DNA of 43,649 nt, from positions 1 to 43,649 of the forward strand of contig JAZQSD010000135.1 of the NCBI GenBank assembly GCA_045629925.1, written 5' to 3'. The translations under genes and the position numbers were made by a program. Positions 1 through 8,212 of the stretch are shown piece by piece. Every line of letters begins with the position of its first letter. The first letter of the stretch is position 1. A model generated the notes under the pieces. That model worked only from the letters and a program-made list of their open reading frames with translations. It was not told where the DNA came from and made no database searches. The stretch is from Brotonthovivens sp045629925. GTDB taxonomy: Bacteria; Bacillota; Clostridia; Lachnospirales; Lachnospiraceae.

Positions 1-54
1 ATTCCACAGGCAATCGCAGCAGTGGCGGAAGTTTTAGCAGACCAGATTAAATAG
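1..54 (+). CDS. C-terminal tail of an unidentified protein (5' end outside window)
   Basis: The first frame is open from the window edge to a TAG at 52-54 and gives the tail IPQAIAAVAEVLADQIK. The helical, alanine-rich character and the position just before an rpsU promoter fit the end of a real gene. Seventeen residues are too few to name a family. No terminator is visible between this stop and the rpsU promoter. Confidence 0.5.
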   Translation: MPQAIAAVAEVLADQIK

Positions 55-97
55 TTTCTTTTGTATAAAAAGAATTACAAAAATACAAAATTTGGTA

Positions 98-125
98 TTG
101 ACGAAAGCAATATTTATGCTATAAT
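98..125 (+). promoter_or_regulatory. Sigma-A-type promoter of rpsU
   Basis: TTGACG (98-103) and TATAAT (120-125) are separated by 16 bp, close to the housekeeping consensus. Transcription would start near 132 and give a leader of about 78 nt before the rpsU start. Confidence 0.8.
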
Positions 126-138
126 ATCAGTTGTGTAT

Positions 139-205
139 CGGCTTAAAGCCGAAATCAAATAACCCAAATCAGTCAAAATACTTGAAGGGACTGAAGGGAG
201 GTCAG
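139..205 (+). promoter_or_regulatory. rpsU leader with possible alternative hairpins
   Basis: CGGCTTAAAGCCG (139-151) folds as a short hairpin at the 5' end of the transcript. Further on, CAGTC (170-174) can pair with GACTG (189-193). Alternatively CTGA (191-194) can pair with TCAG (202-205), which displays the Shine-Dalgarno AGGGAGG (195-201) in the loop. The two pairings share bases 191-193 and exclude each other. This is seen by eye only; autoregulation by S21 is an inference. Confidence 0.35.
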
Positions 206-209
206 GGAA

Positions 210-386
210 TTGTCAAACGTAATCGTTAAAGAAAACGAGACTTTAGATAGCGCTTTACGTCGTTTCAAAAGAAGCTGCGCAAAAGCAGGTATTCAGCAGG
301 AAATTCGTAAGAGAGAGCATTACGAGAAGCCAAGCGTTAAGCGTAAGAAGAAATCTGAAGCAGCTAGAAAACGTAAATTTAACTAG
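210..386 (+). CDS. rpsU: Small ribosomal subunit protein bS21
   Basis: Encodes a 58-residue, very basic protein that starts SNVIVKENETLD after a TTG start and ends in a lysine/arginine-rich tail (KPSVKRKKKSEAARKRKF). This matches ribosomal protein bS21, which binds the 30S subunit near the 3' end of 16S rRNA and helps initiation. The TTG at 210 is chosen because AGGGAGG (195-201) sits 8 nt upstream and no ATG or GTG gives the conserved N-terminus. The gene stands alone between its own promoter and an intrinsic terminator. Confidence 0.95.
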   Translation: MSNVIVKENETLDSALRRFKRSCAKAGIQQEIRKREHYEKPSVKRKKKSEAARKRKFN

Positions 387-415
387 TTTTCAGAAAAATT
401 AAAAATGTACTAAGA

Positions 416-453
416 AAGAAGTCATTGTTATAAAACGATGGCTTCTTTTTTTG
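416..453 (+). terminator. Intrinsic terminator after rpsU
   Basis: A 12-bp stem with G-U pairs (416-427 with 436-447) is followed by an uninterrupted T run. It separates rpsU from the sporulation operon that follows. Confidence 0.85.
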
Positions 454-455
454 TG

Positions 456-484
456 TCATATTGATAAGGGCATGTACATATATT
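456..484 (+). promoter_or_regulatory. Sigma-E-type promoter of the spoIIIA operon
   Basis: TCATATT (456-462) matches the sigma-E -35 consensus KMATATT at all seven positions. CATATATT (477-484) matches the -10 consensus CATACAHT at seven of eight, with 14 bp between. In Bacillus subtilis spoIIIA is transcribed by mother-cell sigma-E, so position and sequence agree. No sigma-A-like pair of similar quality lies in this gap. Confidence 0.7.
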
Positions 485-523
485 TGACTATAGTTCAGGT
501 CACTAATAATTGGAGGTATGTGT

Positions 524-1426
524 ATGCAGGAGATTGTAGAACTTTTCCCCATGCATCTAAGGGGAGATATAGAACTGAGTGGTATTTTTGATGGGTCTTT
601 AGAAGAATTAAGGATTCGAATTGGACAGCCTGTTCTTGCATGGACAACATCAGGAGAAAAAGAAATAAAAAGAATAAAGGATTATCGGATTACAAAAGAG
701 GACATGGGGAAAATGGTGTCATACATTTCCAAATGTTCTCTTTATGCTTTTGAGGAAGAAATAAAGAAGGGTTATCTGACATTGGATGGCGGTCATAGAG
801 TTGGGTTAGGTGGACAGGTTGTCATGGAAAACGGACAGATTAGGACAATCCGGCCCATCACGTATCTGAATATACGAATTGCGCATCAAGTACCTGAATG
901 TGCAAGGACCTTGGTGGATAGCCTGTTTCATAAAAAAAGGTGTGGAAATATTTTAATCATGTCAGCGCCTGGAATTGGGAAAACAACAATTCTAAGAGAT
1001 CTCATTCGGATTATATCTGATGAGCAATACAAGGTAGGGATTGTAGACGAGAGGTCTGAATTGGCTGGGTGTCACAGTGGGATTCCGCAGAATGAGATCG
1101 GTCTTCGCACAGATGTACTTGATGGTTGTCCTAAGGCGATTGGAATGATGATGCTTGTAAGATCCATGTCTCCAGAGTATCTAGCGGTTGATGAAATTGG
1201 AAATTCAGAAGATATAAGAGCAATTCGCTATGCGGTAAATTGTGGATGTGGAATTTTGGCTACAATACATTGTCCAGATATAGAGTCATTAAAGCAAAAA
1301 CCTGTTTGGTATCAGGATGGATTATCAGAATTTTTTGATTATTATGTAGTTTTAGAAAATAGAAGAGGAGTTCGTGGGTGGTCAGCATATAATAGGCAAC
1401 TGCAGCTTATCGATGTCTCTTCGTAA
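524..1426 (+). CDS. spoIIIAA: Stage III sporulation protein AA (ATPase)
   Basis: This 300-residue protein is the cytoplasmic ATPase of the SpoIIIA-SpoIIQ feeding channel, acting on the mother-cell side of the engulfed forespore. It resembles ATPases of type II/IV secretion systems. A Walker A motif APGIGKTT lies at residues 148-155 and a Walker B-like YLAVDEIG follows about 75 residues later. An ATG at 518 is in frame but touches the ribosome site; ATG 524 lies 7 nt after GGAGG (512-516) and is preferred. It is the first gene of a complete eight-gene spoIIIA cluster and is close to the usual length (about 307 in B. subtilis). Confidence 0.95.
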   Translation: MQEIVELFPMHLRGDIELSGIFDGSLEELRIRIGQPVLAWTTSGEKEIKRIKDYRITKEDMGKMVSYISKCSLYAFEEEIKKGYLTLDGGHRVGLGGQVVMENGQIRTIRPITYLNIRIAHQVPECARTLVDSLFHKKRCGNILIMSAPGIGKTTILRDLIRIISDEQYKVGIVDERSELAGCHSGIPQNEIGLRTDVLDGCPKAIGMMMLVRSMSPEYLAVDEIGNSEDIRAIRYAVNCGCGILATIHCPDIESLKQKPVWYQDGLSEFFDYYVVLENRRGVRGWSAYNRQLQLIDVSS

Positions 1427-1467
1427 TTGTGCGTAGATAAGGCTGTGCATCAAAAGGAAGATATTTT

Positions 1468-1989
1468 ATGTGGTTAAAAATAGTGGGGATAGGTGTTGTT
1501 TTGGTGGCTTCCTGGGGATATGGATCAGGTTTGATCAGAATTTTGAACTGGCGAAAACAACAGATGACAGGATTGTTAGAAGTGATTGACCTTTTTATCG
1601 GTGAGATTGTCTATGGGAAGCTGCCGCTTCAGGATGCAAGTGAACAGATTGCCTGTAGGATGGAGCAACCATATAAAACTCCACTTTTGGCAATTGGAAA
1701 CCAAATATCACAAAAGAAATATCAAAGCTTTGAAGATGTTTGGACAGTAGAGTTTAAAAACGCAAAGGACCAGTTTCATTTAATACCTAAGGAGCAGGAG
1801 GTGCTGTTTAAAGTTGGGAAATATTTGGGCTATCTTGATACAGAGGCTCAGGTAAGACATTTGCAAATGTGTAAAAATGAGGCAAATCAACTTTTAGAGC
1901 AATTAAATGGAACAATGAAAGAAAAAAAGAAAGTTTATCGAAGTGTCAGTCTGATGGTTGGCGCCATGATAATCTTACTATTTGTTTGA
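1468..1989 (+). CDS. spoIIIAB: Stage III sporulation protein AB
   Basis: A 173-residue protein with a hydrophobic N-terminal segment (about residues 3-22), a mostly helical soluble middle, and a second hydrophobic stretch at the very C-terminus. This matches SpoIIIAB, a membrane protein related to type II secretion F-type platform proteins. The length is the same as in B. subtilis (about 171). It lies 41 nt after spoIIIAA with its own AAGGAAG ribosome site, in the fixed spoIIIA order. Confidence 0.9.
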   Translation: MWLKIVGIGVVLVASWGYGSGLIRILNWRKQQMTGLLEVIDLFIGEIVYGKLPLQDASEQIACRMEQPYKTPLLAIGNQISQKKYQSFEDVWTVEFKNAKDQFHLIPKEQEVLFKVGKYLGYLDTEAQVRHLQMCKNEANQLLEQLNGTMKEKKKVYRSVSLMVGAMIILLFV

Positions 1990-2003
1990 TTGGAAGAGGA
2001 TAA

Positions 2004-2198
2004 ATGGAAGTAAATCTGATATTTAAAATTGCAGCTGTTGGAATTTTGGTGACGGTGATCAGTCAGGTTTTAAAACACAGCGGCAGAGAAGAACATGCAT
2101 TCTTGGTCAGTTTGGCAGGATTGTTGATTGTATTGTTTTGGATCGTTCCTTACATATATGATCTTTTTGATAATATTAAACACTTGTTTCTGCTATAG
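2004..2198 (+). CDS. spoIIIAC: Stage III sporulation protein AC
   Basis: A 64-residue protein with two predicted membrane helices (about residues 5-23 and 33-54) and little else. Length and place identify it as SpoIIIAC, an integral membrane part of the spoIIIA complex. The ATG follows AGAGGA by a few bases, and the gene starts 14 nt after spoIIIAB. Confidence 0.9.
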   Translation: MEVNLIFKIAAVGILVTVISQVLKHSGREEHAFLVSLAGLLIVLFWIVPYIYDLFDNIKHLFLL

Positions 2199-2221
2199 AT
2201 AATTGCAATGGAGATGTGCGT

Positions 2222-2608
2222 ATGGGAATAGAAAAGATAGCAATGATTGGGCTGGCTGGGGTATTTCTTGCGATTTTCTTGAAACAGCAAAAACAAGAAT
2301 ATGGTCTGTATATTGGGCTAGGCTGTGCTGTGTGTATCTTAATATTTTCTATGGAAAGGCTTTCTACAGTAATGGAGTCGATTAAAACCATTCAATCTTT
2401 TATCTCAGTGGATGGAACATATGTGAAGGCGTTAATCAAAATGATTGGTATCACTTATGTGGCAGAATTTGCTTCTTCATTGTGCCAGGATGCAGGTTAC
2501 AGCCTGGTGGGAAATCAGATTGAACTATTTGGAAAAATGTCTGTGATAGCATTGAGCATGCCAATTTTGCTGGTTCTGATTGAAACGTTGGAAGGATTTT
2601 TAACATGA
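2222..2608 (+). CDS. spoIIIAD: Stage III sporulation protein AD
   Basis: A 128-residue membrane protein with about four hydrophobic segments, as in SpoIIIAD, which is related to SpoIIIAC at its N-terminus. GTG at 2216 is also in frame but only 2 nt from GGAG (2210-2213); ATG 2222 has 8 nt spacing and gives the usual N-terminus MGIEKIAMIG. The stop codon overlaps the spoIIIAE start by four bases, suggesting translational coupling. Confidence 0.9.
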   Translation: MGIEKIAMIGLAGVFLAIFLKQQKQEYGLYIGLGCAVCILIFSMERLSTVMESIKTIQSFISVDGTYVKALIKMIGITYVAEFASSLCQDAGYSLVGNQIELFGKMSVIALSMPILLVLIETLEGFLT

Positions 2609-3807
2609 AGAAAGGAAGAAAAATCTGGTTGACGGGATGTTTGGTAGCGAGCATGTGGCTAATGATGCCTTGGGGAGTAAAAGCTGCTGGGGATTATATG
2701 ATGCAAGGTGTAACTGTTTCGGAAGAGGATTTGGAAAAAGGGGAAGCGTTGTATCAGGAATCAATAGATCAGCTTATGAACGAATTAGATTTTGAAAAAG
2801 TTGATGACTTTCTTTCCGATTCAAGTCAGGAAATAGAAAGCAGCTTTACTGAATTAATGAGCGATGTAATCCAACAGGGAGGACAAGTTGATAAGAAATG
2901 GTTTGTTGAAAAGATTTTCGATATTTTGGCAAGGGAGTTAAAGGAGAGCAGACCATTATTTGTGCAGATATTGACTATGAGTATTGCCTTTGCACTTTTA
3001 AATAATTTTGCTGCAGTGTTCAAGAACAGTCAGATCAGGCAGACGTGTTTTTTTATCTATTATCTGGCGTTGATCACTTTATTGATGAAATCCTATTTGA
3101 TTGCCAGTGAACTTTTGCTGTCGGTAACAGAAAATCTGGTGGAATTTATGCAGGCACTGATTCCGGCATTTTGTATGGCGCTGTCATTTTCAACAGCGAT
3201 TTCAACTTCGGCGGTTTTATATCAATTGATATTAGTGGTTATTTTTTTGATTCAAAATGTTTTGATTCATTTTGTTGTGCCAGGAATACATATTTACATT
3301 GTGCTTCATATGCTGAATCTGATGACAGAAGAAAATATGCTTTCAAAGATAACAGAGCTTATAAAAAAACTGATCTGTTGGAGCTTGAAACTTTTGGTCG
3401 GTGCAGTCACTGGTTTAAATGTTTTGCAGAATTTAATTGCACCAGCAATTGATAGCCTGAAAAATACTGCCTTGACAAAAGCTCTCGGGGCAGTGCCGGG
3501 ACTAGGTGGTGCTGCAAATGCAGTTACAGAAATGTTTTTTGGCGCAGCTGTGGTTATAAAAAACGGTATCGGCGTGACCGCATTGGTGATCTTGTTGATG
3601 TTGGCCTTGGCGCCTCTTGTAAAATTAGCTTTTCTGACATTCATGTACAAGCTTATAGGGGCAGTTATTCAGCCGGTTGCTGACAAAAGAGTGTGTGAAT
3701 GTATTGATGGTGTTGGCGAAGGGGTGAATTTATTATTGAAAGTGCTTGGAACATGTCTTTTGATGTTTATGATATCAGTGGCTATGGTAACAGCTTCTGT
3801 CAGATAG
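2605..3807 (+). CDS. spoIIIAE: Stage III sporulation protein AE
   Basis: A 400-residue polytopic membrane protein. The N-terminus (KKGRKIWLTGCLVASMWLMM, ending at VKAAGD) looks like a signal peptide. An acidic soluble part (about residues 28-115) is followed by roughly eight hydrophobic segments containing the conserved glycine-rich GAVPGLGGAANA. Length equals that of B. subtilis SpoIIIAE (about 399). It is the largest membrane part of the channel complex and starts inside the spoIIIAD stop codon. Confidence 0.95.
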   Translation: MKKGRKIWLTGCLVASMWLMMPWGVKAAGDYMMQGVTVSEEDLEKGEALYQESIDQLMNELDFEKVDDFLSDSSQEIESSFTELMSDVIQQGGQVDKKWFVEKIFDILARELKESRPLFVQILTMSIAFALLNNFAAVFKNSQIRQTCFFIYYLALITLLMKSYLIASELLLSVTENLVEFMQALIPAFCMALSFSTAISTSAVLYQLILVVIFLIQNVLIHFVVPGIHIYIVLHMLNLMTEENMLSKITELIKKLICWSLKLLVGAVTGLNVLQNLIAPAIDSLKNTALTKALGAVPGLGGAANAVTEMFFGAAVVIKNGIGVTALVILLMLALAPLVKLAFLTFMYKLIGAVIQPVADKRVCECIDGVGEGVNLLLKVLGTCLLMFMISVAMVTASVR

Positions 3808-3819
3808 GAGGGGGATGTT

Positions 3820-4050
3820 TTGGTTGAGTGGATTCGTCCTATTATTTATTTTTCGATTTTTTCAACTATATTGTTACAGCTGTTGCCAACTACTAATTAT
3901 AAGAAGTATATCCGCTTCTTTATTGGATTGTTGATGATCCTGCTTGTAACAGAGCCACTGCTGGATTTTTGCAGCGGTGAGAATATGACAGAACAAATAT
4001 TTAACATGATGGATTCTTTGTATCTGGAAAATTCAATAGGAAGTAATTAA
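3820..4050 (+). CDS. spoIIIAF: Stage III sporulation protein AF, short form lacking the ring-building domain
   Basis: Lies in the spoIIIAF position and encodes only 76 residues, with two membrane helices (about residues 7-24 and 32-50) around the NYKKYIRFFIGLLMILLVTE core typical of SpoIIIAF. B. subtilis SpoIIIAF is about 206 residues, with a C-terminal extracellular ring-building domain after these helices; here the protein ends about 25 residues after the second helix. The 38 nt before spoIIIAG contain no remnant of that domain, so this is a clean short form and not an obvious frameshift. Start is TTG 3820 behind a strong GGAGGGGG. Confidence 0.8.
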   Translation: MVEWIRPIIYFSIFSTILLQLLPTTNYKKYIRFFIGLLMILLVTEPLLDFCSGENMTEQIFNMMDSLYLENSIGSN

Positions 4051-4088
4051 AAGATGAGTCTGAAAACTTGATATAAAGGGAAACATAA

Positions 4089-4637
4089 ATGGGTTTTAAA
4101 GATTTTTTGAAGGAGAAAAAATGGAGAAGATGGAAAAAAGATCAATGGCTGATCTTTTTCCTTGCAGGTATATTAGTTTTGGTTATTGCAATGCCATCGG
4201 GAGCAAAAGAAAATAATGAAATCAAGGATGGATCTGATGAAAAGAAACAGAGTGAGACACAAGTGGTGGAAGATGATTTTTACGAAGAACGGTTAGAAAC
4301 ACGTTTAGAAGACATACTACACAAGATTCATGGCGCAGGAAAAGTAGAGGTAATGATTACATTGAAAAATCACGGAGAATCTGTAGTGGAAAAAGATGTG
4401 CAGAGAATGTCAGAGCAAGTAAGTGAAGTTACGGTATACGAAGATCAGACAGAAGAAGGGGGACCTTTTGTAGCTAAAGAGATTGTGCCGGAGATAGAAG
4501 GGGTTCTTGTAGTTGCCCAAGGCGGTGGAAATGCTATAGTTGCACAACATATTTCAGAGGCAGTTCAGGCATTATTTGATATTGAGATTCATAAAATAAA
4601 AATAGTAAAAATGAATAGTCAGGAGGGTACTAATTGA
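4089..4637 (+). CDS. spoIIIAG: Stage III sporulation protein AG
   Basis: A 182-residue protein with a lysine/tryptophan-rich N-terminus, one membrane helix (about residues 19-37), an acidic linker, and a C-terminal domain carrying the motif EGVLVVAQGGGNAIV. That domain is the YscJ/FliF-like ring-building fold of SpoIIIAG, which forms the large ring in the space between mother cell and forespore. The end overlaps the spoIIIAH start by four bases (TTGA). The ribosome site before ATG 4089 is weak. Confidence 0.92.
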   Translation: MGFKDFLKEKKWRRWKKDQWLIFFLAGILVLVIAMPSGAKENNEIKDGSDEKKQSETQVVEDDFYEERLETRLEDILHKIHGAGKVEVMITLKNHGESVVEKDVQRMSEQVSEVTVYEDQTEEGGPFVAKEIVPEIEGVLVVAQGGGNAIVAQHISEAVQALFDIEIHKIKIVKMNSQEGTN

Positions 4638-5314
4638 AACGAGTTTTTCGAAAAAATCAGATTATCATAACTGCGTTAGCTTTGCTGATTGCAGTAGCGG
4701 GATACATAAGTTACACACAAAAGGATCCTTCAGGGATACAGCAGGCAAATAAAGAGATACAGCAAGAAGTATCTGAGGATGTTGTATTTGATATTTCAGA
4801 AGAGGAACTTGTGGAAAATATTTTTGCAGACACAGAAGCCCCTGATGAGATGACATCAGCGAAAGAGAATGGCCAGGAAACAGATATCACAGATGGTGGA
4901 ATCGCAACAGAAGAAGATATGATTGATGCAGGAACAACAGTGCTTACATCATCTCAGACAAGTGATGTTGCATCGCAGATGAAATTAAATCGAGAACAAA
5001 GCCGTTCTAAAAACAAGGAAACATTGATGGAAATCATCAATAATAACGGTTTATCCAATGATCAAAAAGAGGATGCGGTGGAACAGCTAGAGGAAATGAC
5101 AAAGATTTCCGAGAAAGAAAGTGCTGCGGAAAATTTATTGCTTGCAAAAGGTTTTACAGATGTGGTTGTTAGTATTACAGATGATGAAGCAGATGTGGTT
5201 TTGAATATGGGGGATGTGACAGAAGCAAAACGAGCTCAGGTGGAAGATATCGTGAAACGTAAGACTGGAGTTCCGGCGGAAAATATTGTGATCACACCGA
5301 TAAATTTGAAATAA
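4634..5314 (+). CDS. spoIIIAH: Stage III sporulation protein AH
   Basis: A 226-residue protein with an N-terminal membrane helix (about residues 9-27), a long acidic and threonine-rich linker, and a C-terminal ring-building domain (from about residue 120; LLAKGFTDVVVSITDDEADV). SpoIIIAH is the mother-cell partner of forespore SpoIIQ. Start is TTG 4634, supported by AGGAGGG (4621-4627) and by overlap with the spoIIIAG stop. It is the last gene of the cluster; no clear hairpin terminator follows before the deoB promoter. Confidence 0.92.
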   Translation: MKRVFRKNQIIITALALLIAVAGYISYTQKDPSGIQQANKEIQQEVSEDVVFDISEEELVENIFADTEAPDEMTSAKENGQETDITDGGIATEEDMIDAGTTVLTSSQTSDVASQMKLNREQSRSKNKETLMEIINNNGLSNDQKEDAVEQLEEMTKISEKESAAENLLLAKGFTDVVVSITDDEADVVLNMGDVTEAKRAQVEDIVKRKTGVPAENIVITPINLK

Positions 5315-5315
5315 T

Positions 5316-5344
5316 TTGATAAACAACATACAGTGGAATATAAT
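5316..5344 (+). promoter_or_regulatory. Sigma-A-type promoter of deoB
   Basis: TTGATA (5316-5321) and TATAAT (5339-5344) are 17 bp apart and begin directly after the spoIIIAH stop codon. The start site would fall just before the deoB ribosome site, giving a 5' leader of only about 15 nt. Confidence 0.75.
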
Positions 5345-5365
5345 AAGAAACAGGAGGTACAACAG

Positions 5366-6538
5366 ATGAAACGTGCTTTTTTAATTGTATTAGACAGTGT
5401 TGGCATTGGCGCGATGCCAGATGCAGCAGAATATGGAGATGAGGGCAGCAACACATTGCAGTCTGTTTCTAGTAGTTCAGCTTTTAAAATGGAACATATG
5501 AGACAGCTTGGCCTTTTTAATATTGATGGAGTATGTATTGGTGATAATTGTCCGCTTCCACAGGGGGCATTTGCCAGAATGACAGAACAGTCCAAAGGAA
5601 AAGATACAACAATTGGTCATTGGGAGATTGCTGGAATCATATCCGAACAGTCGCTTCCAACTTATCCAGATGGTTTTCCAGAAGATGTTTTGAAGGTTTT
5701 TTCTGAAAAAACTGGACGTGGAGTGCTTTGCAACAAACCATATTCAGGAACAGATGTTATAAATGATTATGGGGAACAGCATATGAAAACAGGAGATCTG
5801 ATTGTTTATACATCCGCAGACTCTGTTTTTCAGATAGCAGCCCATGAAGAGATTGTTCCTGTTGCAGAACTTTATCGTTACTGTAAGATTGCCCGTGAGA
5901 TTTTGACAGGAAAACATGGCGTTGGCCGAGTTATTGCCAGACCTTTTATAGGAGAAGCTGGCAATTTTACCCGTACTGCAAATAGACATGACTATTCTTT
6001 GGAGCCACCTAAGGATACGATGCTGGATTTGTTGAAAGAAGCAGGAAAAGAAGTTCTTGGTGTTGGAAAGATTTACGATATTTTTGCAGGGAAAGGAATC
6101 ACTGAATACGTTCGAACTAAAAATAATGCAGACGGAATCGACAAAATGCTTGAATATATGGAGCGGGATTTTGAAGGTTTGTGTTTTGTAAATCTTGTAG
6201 ACTATGACATGTTGTATGGCCATCGCAATGATGTTGATGGATATGCAAAGGCACTGACATATTTTGATGAGAGATTGCCAGAGATATTAGAAAAAATGAG
6301 AGAAGAAGATATTCTGTTCATCACAGCAGACCACGGATGTGATCCTGCTGCAGATTCCACAGATCATTCCAGAGAATATACACCGCTTGTTATGTATGGC
6401 AAACCTGTAAGAGCAGGTGTCGATTATGGTACCTTGACAACTTTTGCAGACATTGGTGCAACAATTCTTGATTACTTTGGCGTTGATAAGAAAATCAAAG
6501 GAAACAGCATCCTTGACAATGGTGGTTGGGTAGATTAA
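5366..6538 (+). CDS. deoB: Phosphopentomutase
   Basis: A 390-residue phosphopentomutase that interconverts (deoxy)ribose 1-phosphate and 5-phosphate in nucleoside salvage. It is a metalloenzyme of the alkaline phosphatase superfamily. Metal-binding motifs are visible at the N-terminus (VLDSVGIGAMPDA, residues 8-20) and near the C-terminus (ITADHGCDP followed by DHSREYTPL), and GTDVINDYGEQH belongs to the cap domain. ATG 5366 is chosen over an upstream in-frame start because AGGAGG (5352-5357) lies 8 nt before it and the length is then normal. Confidence 0.96.
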   Translation: MKRAFLIVLDSVGIGAMPDAAEYGDEGSNTLQSVSSSSAFKMEHMRQLGLFNIDGVCIGDNCPLPQGAFARMTEQSKGKDTTIGHWEIAGIISEQSLPTYPDGFPEDVLKVFSEKTGRGVLCNKPYSGTDVINDYGEQHMKTGDLIVYTSADSVFQIAAHEEIVPVAELYRYCKIAREILTGKHGVGRVIARPFIGEAGNFTRTANRHDYSLEPPKDTMLDLLKEAGKEVLGVGKIYDIFAGKGITEYVRTKNNADGIDKMLEYMERDFEGLCFVNLVDYDMLYGHRNDVDGYAKALTYFDERLPEILEKMREEDILFITADHGCDPAADSTDHSREYTPLVMYGKPVRAGVDYGTLTTFADIGATILDYFGVDKKIKGNSILDNGGWVD

Positions 6539-6553
6539 AATATTTTGCGGACT

Positions 6554-6575
6554 GTGTAAAAAAGAGATTTTACAC
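6554..6575. repeat. Perfect 8-bp inverted repeat between deoB and prfC
   Basis: GTGTAAAA (6554-6561) and TTTTACAC (6568-6575) are exact inverted repeats around a 6-nt loop. No T run follows, so it is not a normal intrinsic terminator. It could be an operator, an mRNA hairpin or a weak deoB terminator. Confidence 0.5.
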
Positions 6576-6618
6576 GTGAGTAATTTATTTGTGAATGCAC
6601 TATTTTGGAGGAAGCATT

Positions 6619-8208
6619 TTGGCTGATTTAAGAAAAGAAATAGAAAAAAGAAGAACGTTTGCGATTATTTCCCATCCGGATGCTGGTAAGACAACATTGA
6701 CAGAGAAGTTTCTCCTTTACGGCGGAGCTATCAATCTTGCGGGTTCGGTTAAAGGTAAGGCAACTGCAAGACACGCGGTGTCTGACTGGATGGAAATTGT
6801 AAAACAGAGAGGTATTTCTGTAACATCTTCTGTGTTGCAGTTTAACTATGATGGTTATTGTATTAACATTCTTGACACGCCAGGTCATCAGGACTTCTCA
6901 GAAGACACATACCGTACATTAATGGCAGCAGACTCTGCAGTAATGGTTATTGATGGTTCAAAGGGTGTAGAAGCGCAGACAAGAAAGTTGTTTAAAGTAT
7001 GTGCTATGCGTCATATTCCAATTTTTACATTTATCAACAAAATGGACCGTGATGCAAATGATACATTTGACTTAATTGATGAAGTTGAAAAAGAGCTTGG
7101 AATCGCAACATGTCCTGTAAACTGGCCAATCGGTTCAGGTAAGAACTTCAAAGGTGTTTACGATCGAAATACAAGAAAAGTTATGATCTTTTCTGATACT
7201 TTAAAAGGTACAAAAGAAGGAAAAGAAACATACTATGATGTTGATGATGCGGAATTGCTGAATGTGATTGGTGCAGAGGCTCATGAAAAGCTGATGGAAG
7301 AGATTGAACTTTTAGATGGAGCCAGTGCTGAGTTTGACCAGGAATTGGTTTCTGCAGGTGAACTTTCTCCTGTGTTTTTTGGATCTGCTCTCACAAACTT
7401 CGGTGTGGAAACATTCTTAAAGCATTTCTTGCAGATGACATCAACACCACTGCCTCGTAAAGCAGACATTGGCACAATTGATCCATTTTCTGAAGATTTT
7501 AGTGCCTTTGTATTTAAGATCCAGGCCAATATGAACAAAGCTCATCGTGACAGAATTGCGTTTATGCGAATTACATCTGGCAAGTTTACTGCTGGAATGG
7601 AAGTAACTCACATTCAGGGTGGACGTAAGATGAAACTGTCTCAGCCACAGCAGATGATGGCTCAGGAAAGAAAGATTGTTGAAGAAGCATACGCAGGTGA
7701 TATTATCGGTGTGTTTGATCCTGGCATCTTCTCTATTGGAGATACAATCACAACATCTTCAAACAAATTTGCATTTGAAGGTATCCCTACTTTTGCGCCA
7801 GAGCATTTTGCTCGTGTTCGTCAGGTTGATACGATGAAACGTAAACAGTTTGTGAAAGGTATCACCCAGATTGCCCAGGAAGGTGCTATTCAGATTTTCC
7901 AGGAATATAACACAGGTCTTGAGGAAATTATTGTCGGTGTAGTAGGTGTGCTTCAGTTTGACGTTCTTAAGTTCCGACTTGAGAATGAATATAATGTAGA
8001 CATTCGTCTTGAAACACTGCCATATGAACATATCCGCTGGATTGAAAATAAGGAGATCGATCTTGACAAGCTGTCTGGTACATCAGACATGAAGAAGATT
8101 CAGGATCTTAAAGGAAATCCGCTGTTGTTGTTTGTAAACAGCTGGAGCGTAGGTATGACACTTGATAGAAATAAAGATTTGGTATTGTCAGAATTTGGCA
8201 GAAATTAA
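6619..8208 (+). CDS. prfC: Peptide chain release factor 3
   Basis: A 529-residue translational GTPase that releases RF1/RF2 from the ribosome after termination. G motifs are clear: SHPDAGKTT (residues 18-26), DTPGHQDF and NKMDRD. The region after the G domain follows the RF3 pattern and not EF-G: the protein ends soon after domain III and lacks EF-G domains IV and V. Start is TTG 6619, 7 nt after GGAGG (6607-6611); an upstream in-frame ATG at 6595 lacks a ribosome site. Confidence 0.95.
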   Translation: MADLRKEIEKRRTFAIISHPDAGKTTLTEKFLLYGGAINLAGSVKGKATARHAVSDWMEIVKQRGISVTSSVLQFNYDGYCINILDTPGHQDFSEDTYRTLMAADSAVMVIDGSKGVEAQTRKLFKVCAMRHIPIFTFINKMDRDANDTFDLIDEVEKELGIATCPVNWPIGSGKNFKGVYDRNTRKVMIFSDTLKGTKEGKETYYDVDDAELLNVIGAEAHEKLMEEIELLDGASAEFDQELVSAGELSPVFFGSALTNFGVETFLKHFLQMTSTPLPRKADIGTIDPFSEDFSAFVFKIQANMNKAHRDRIAFMRITSGKFTAGMEVTHIQGGRKMKLSQPQQMMAQERKIVEEAYAGDIIGVFDPGIFSIGDTITTSSNKFAFEGIPTFAPEHFARVRQVDTMKRKQFVKGITQIAQEGAIQIFQEYNTGLEEIIVGVVGVLQFDVLKFRLENEYNVDIRLETLPYEHIRWIENKEIDLDKLSGTSDMKKIQDLKGNPLLLFVNSWSVGMTLDRNKDLVLSEFGRN

Positions 8209-8212
8209 TTAT

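Noticed and set aside
5744..6223. Long antisense frame (159 codons) inside deoB
   Set aside because: It lacks a ribosome site, reads as a shadow of an obvious deoB gene, and resembles no protein.
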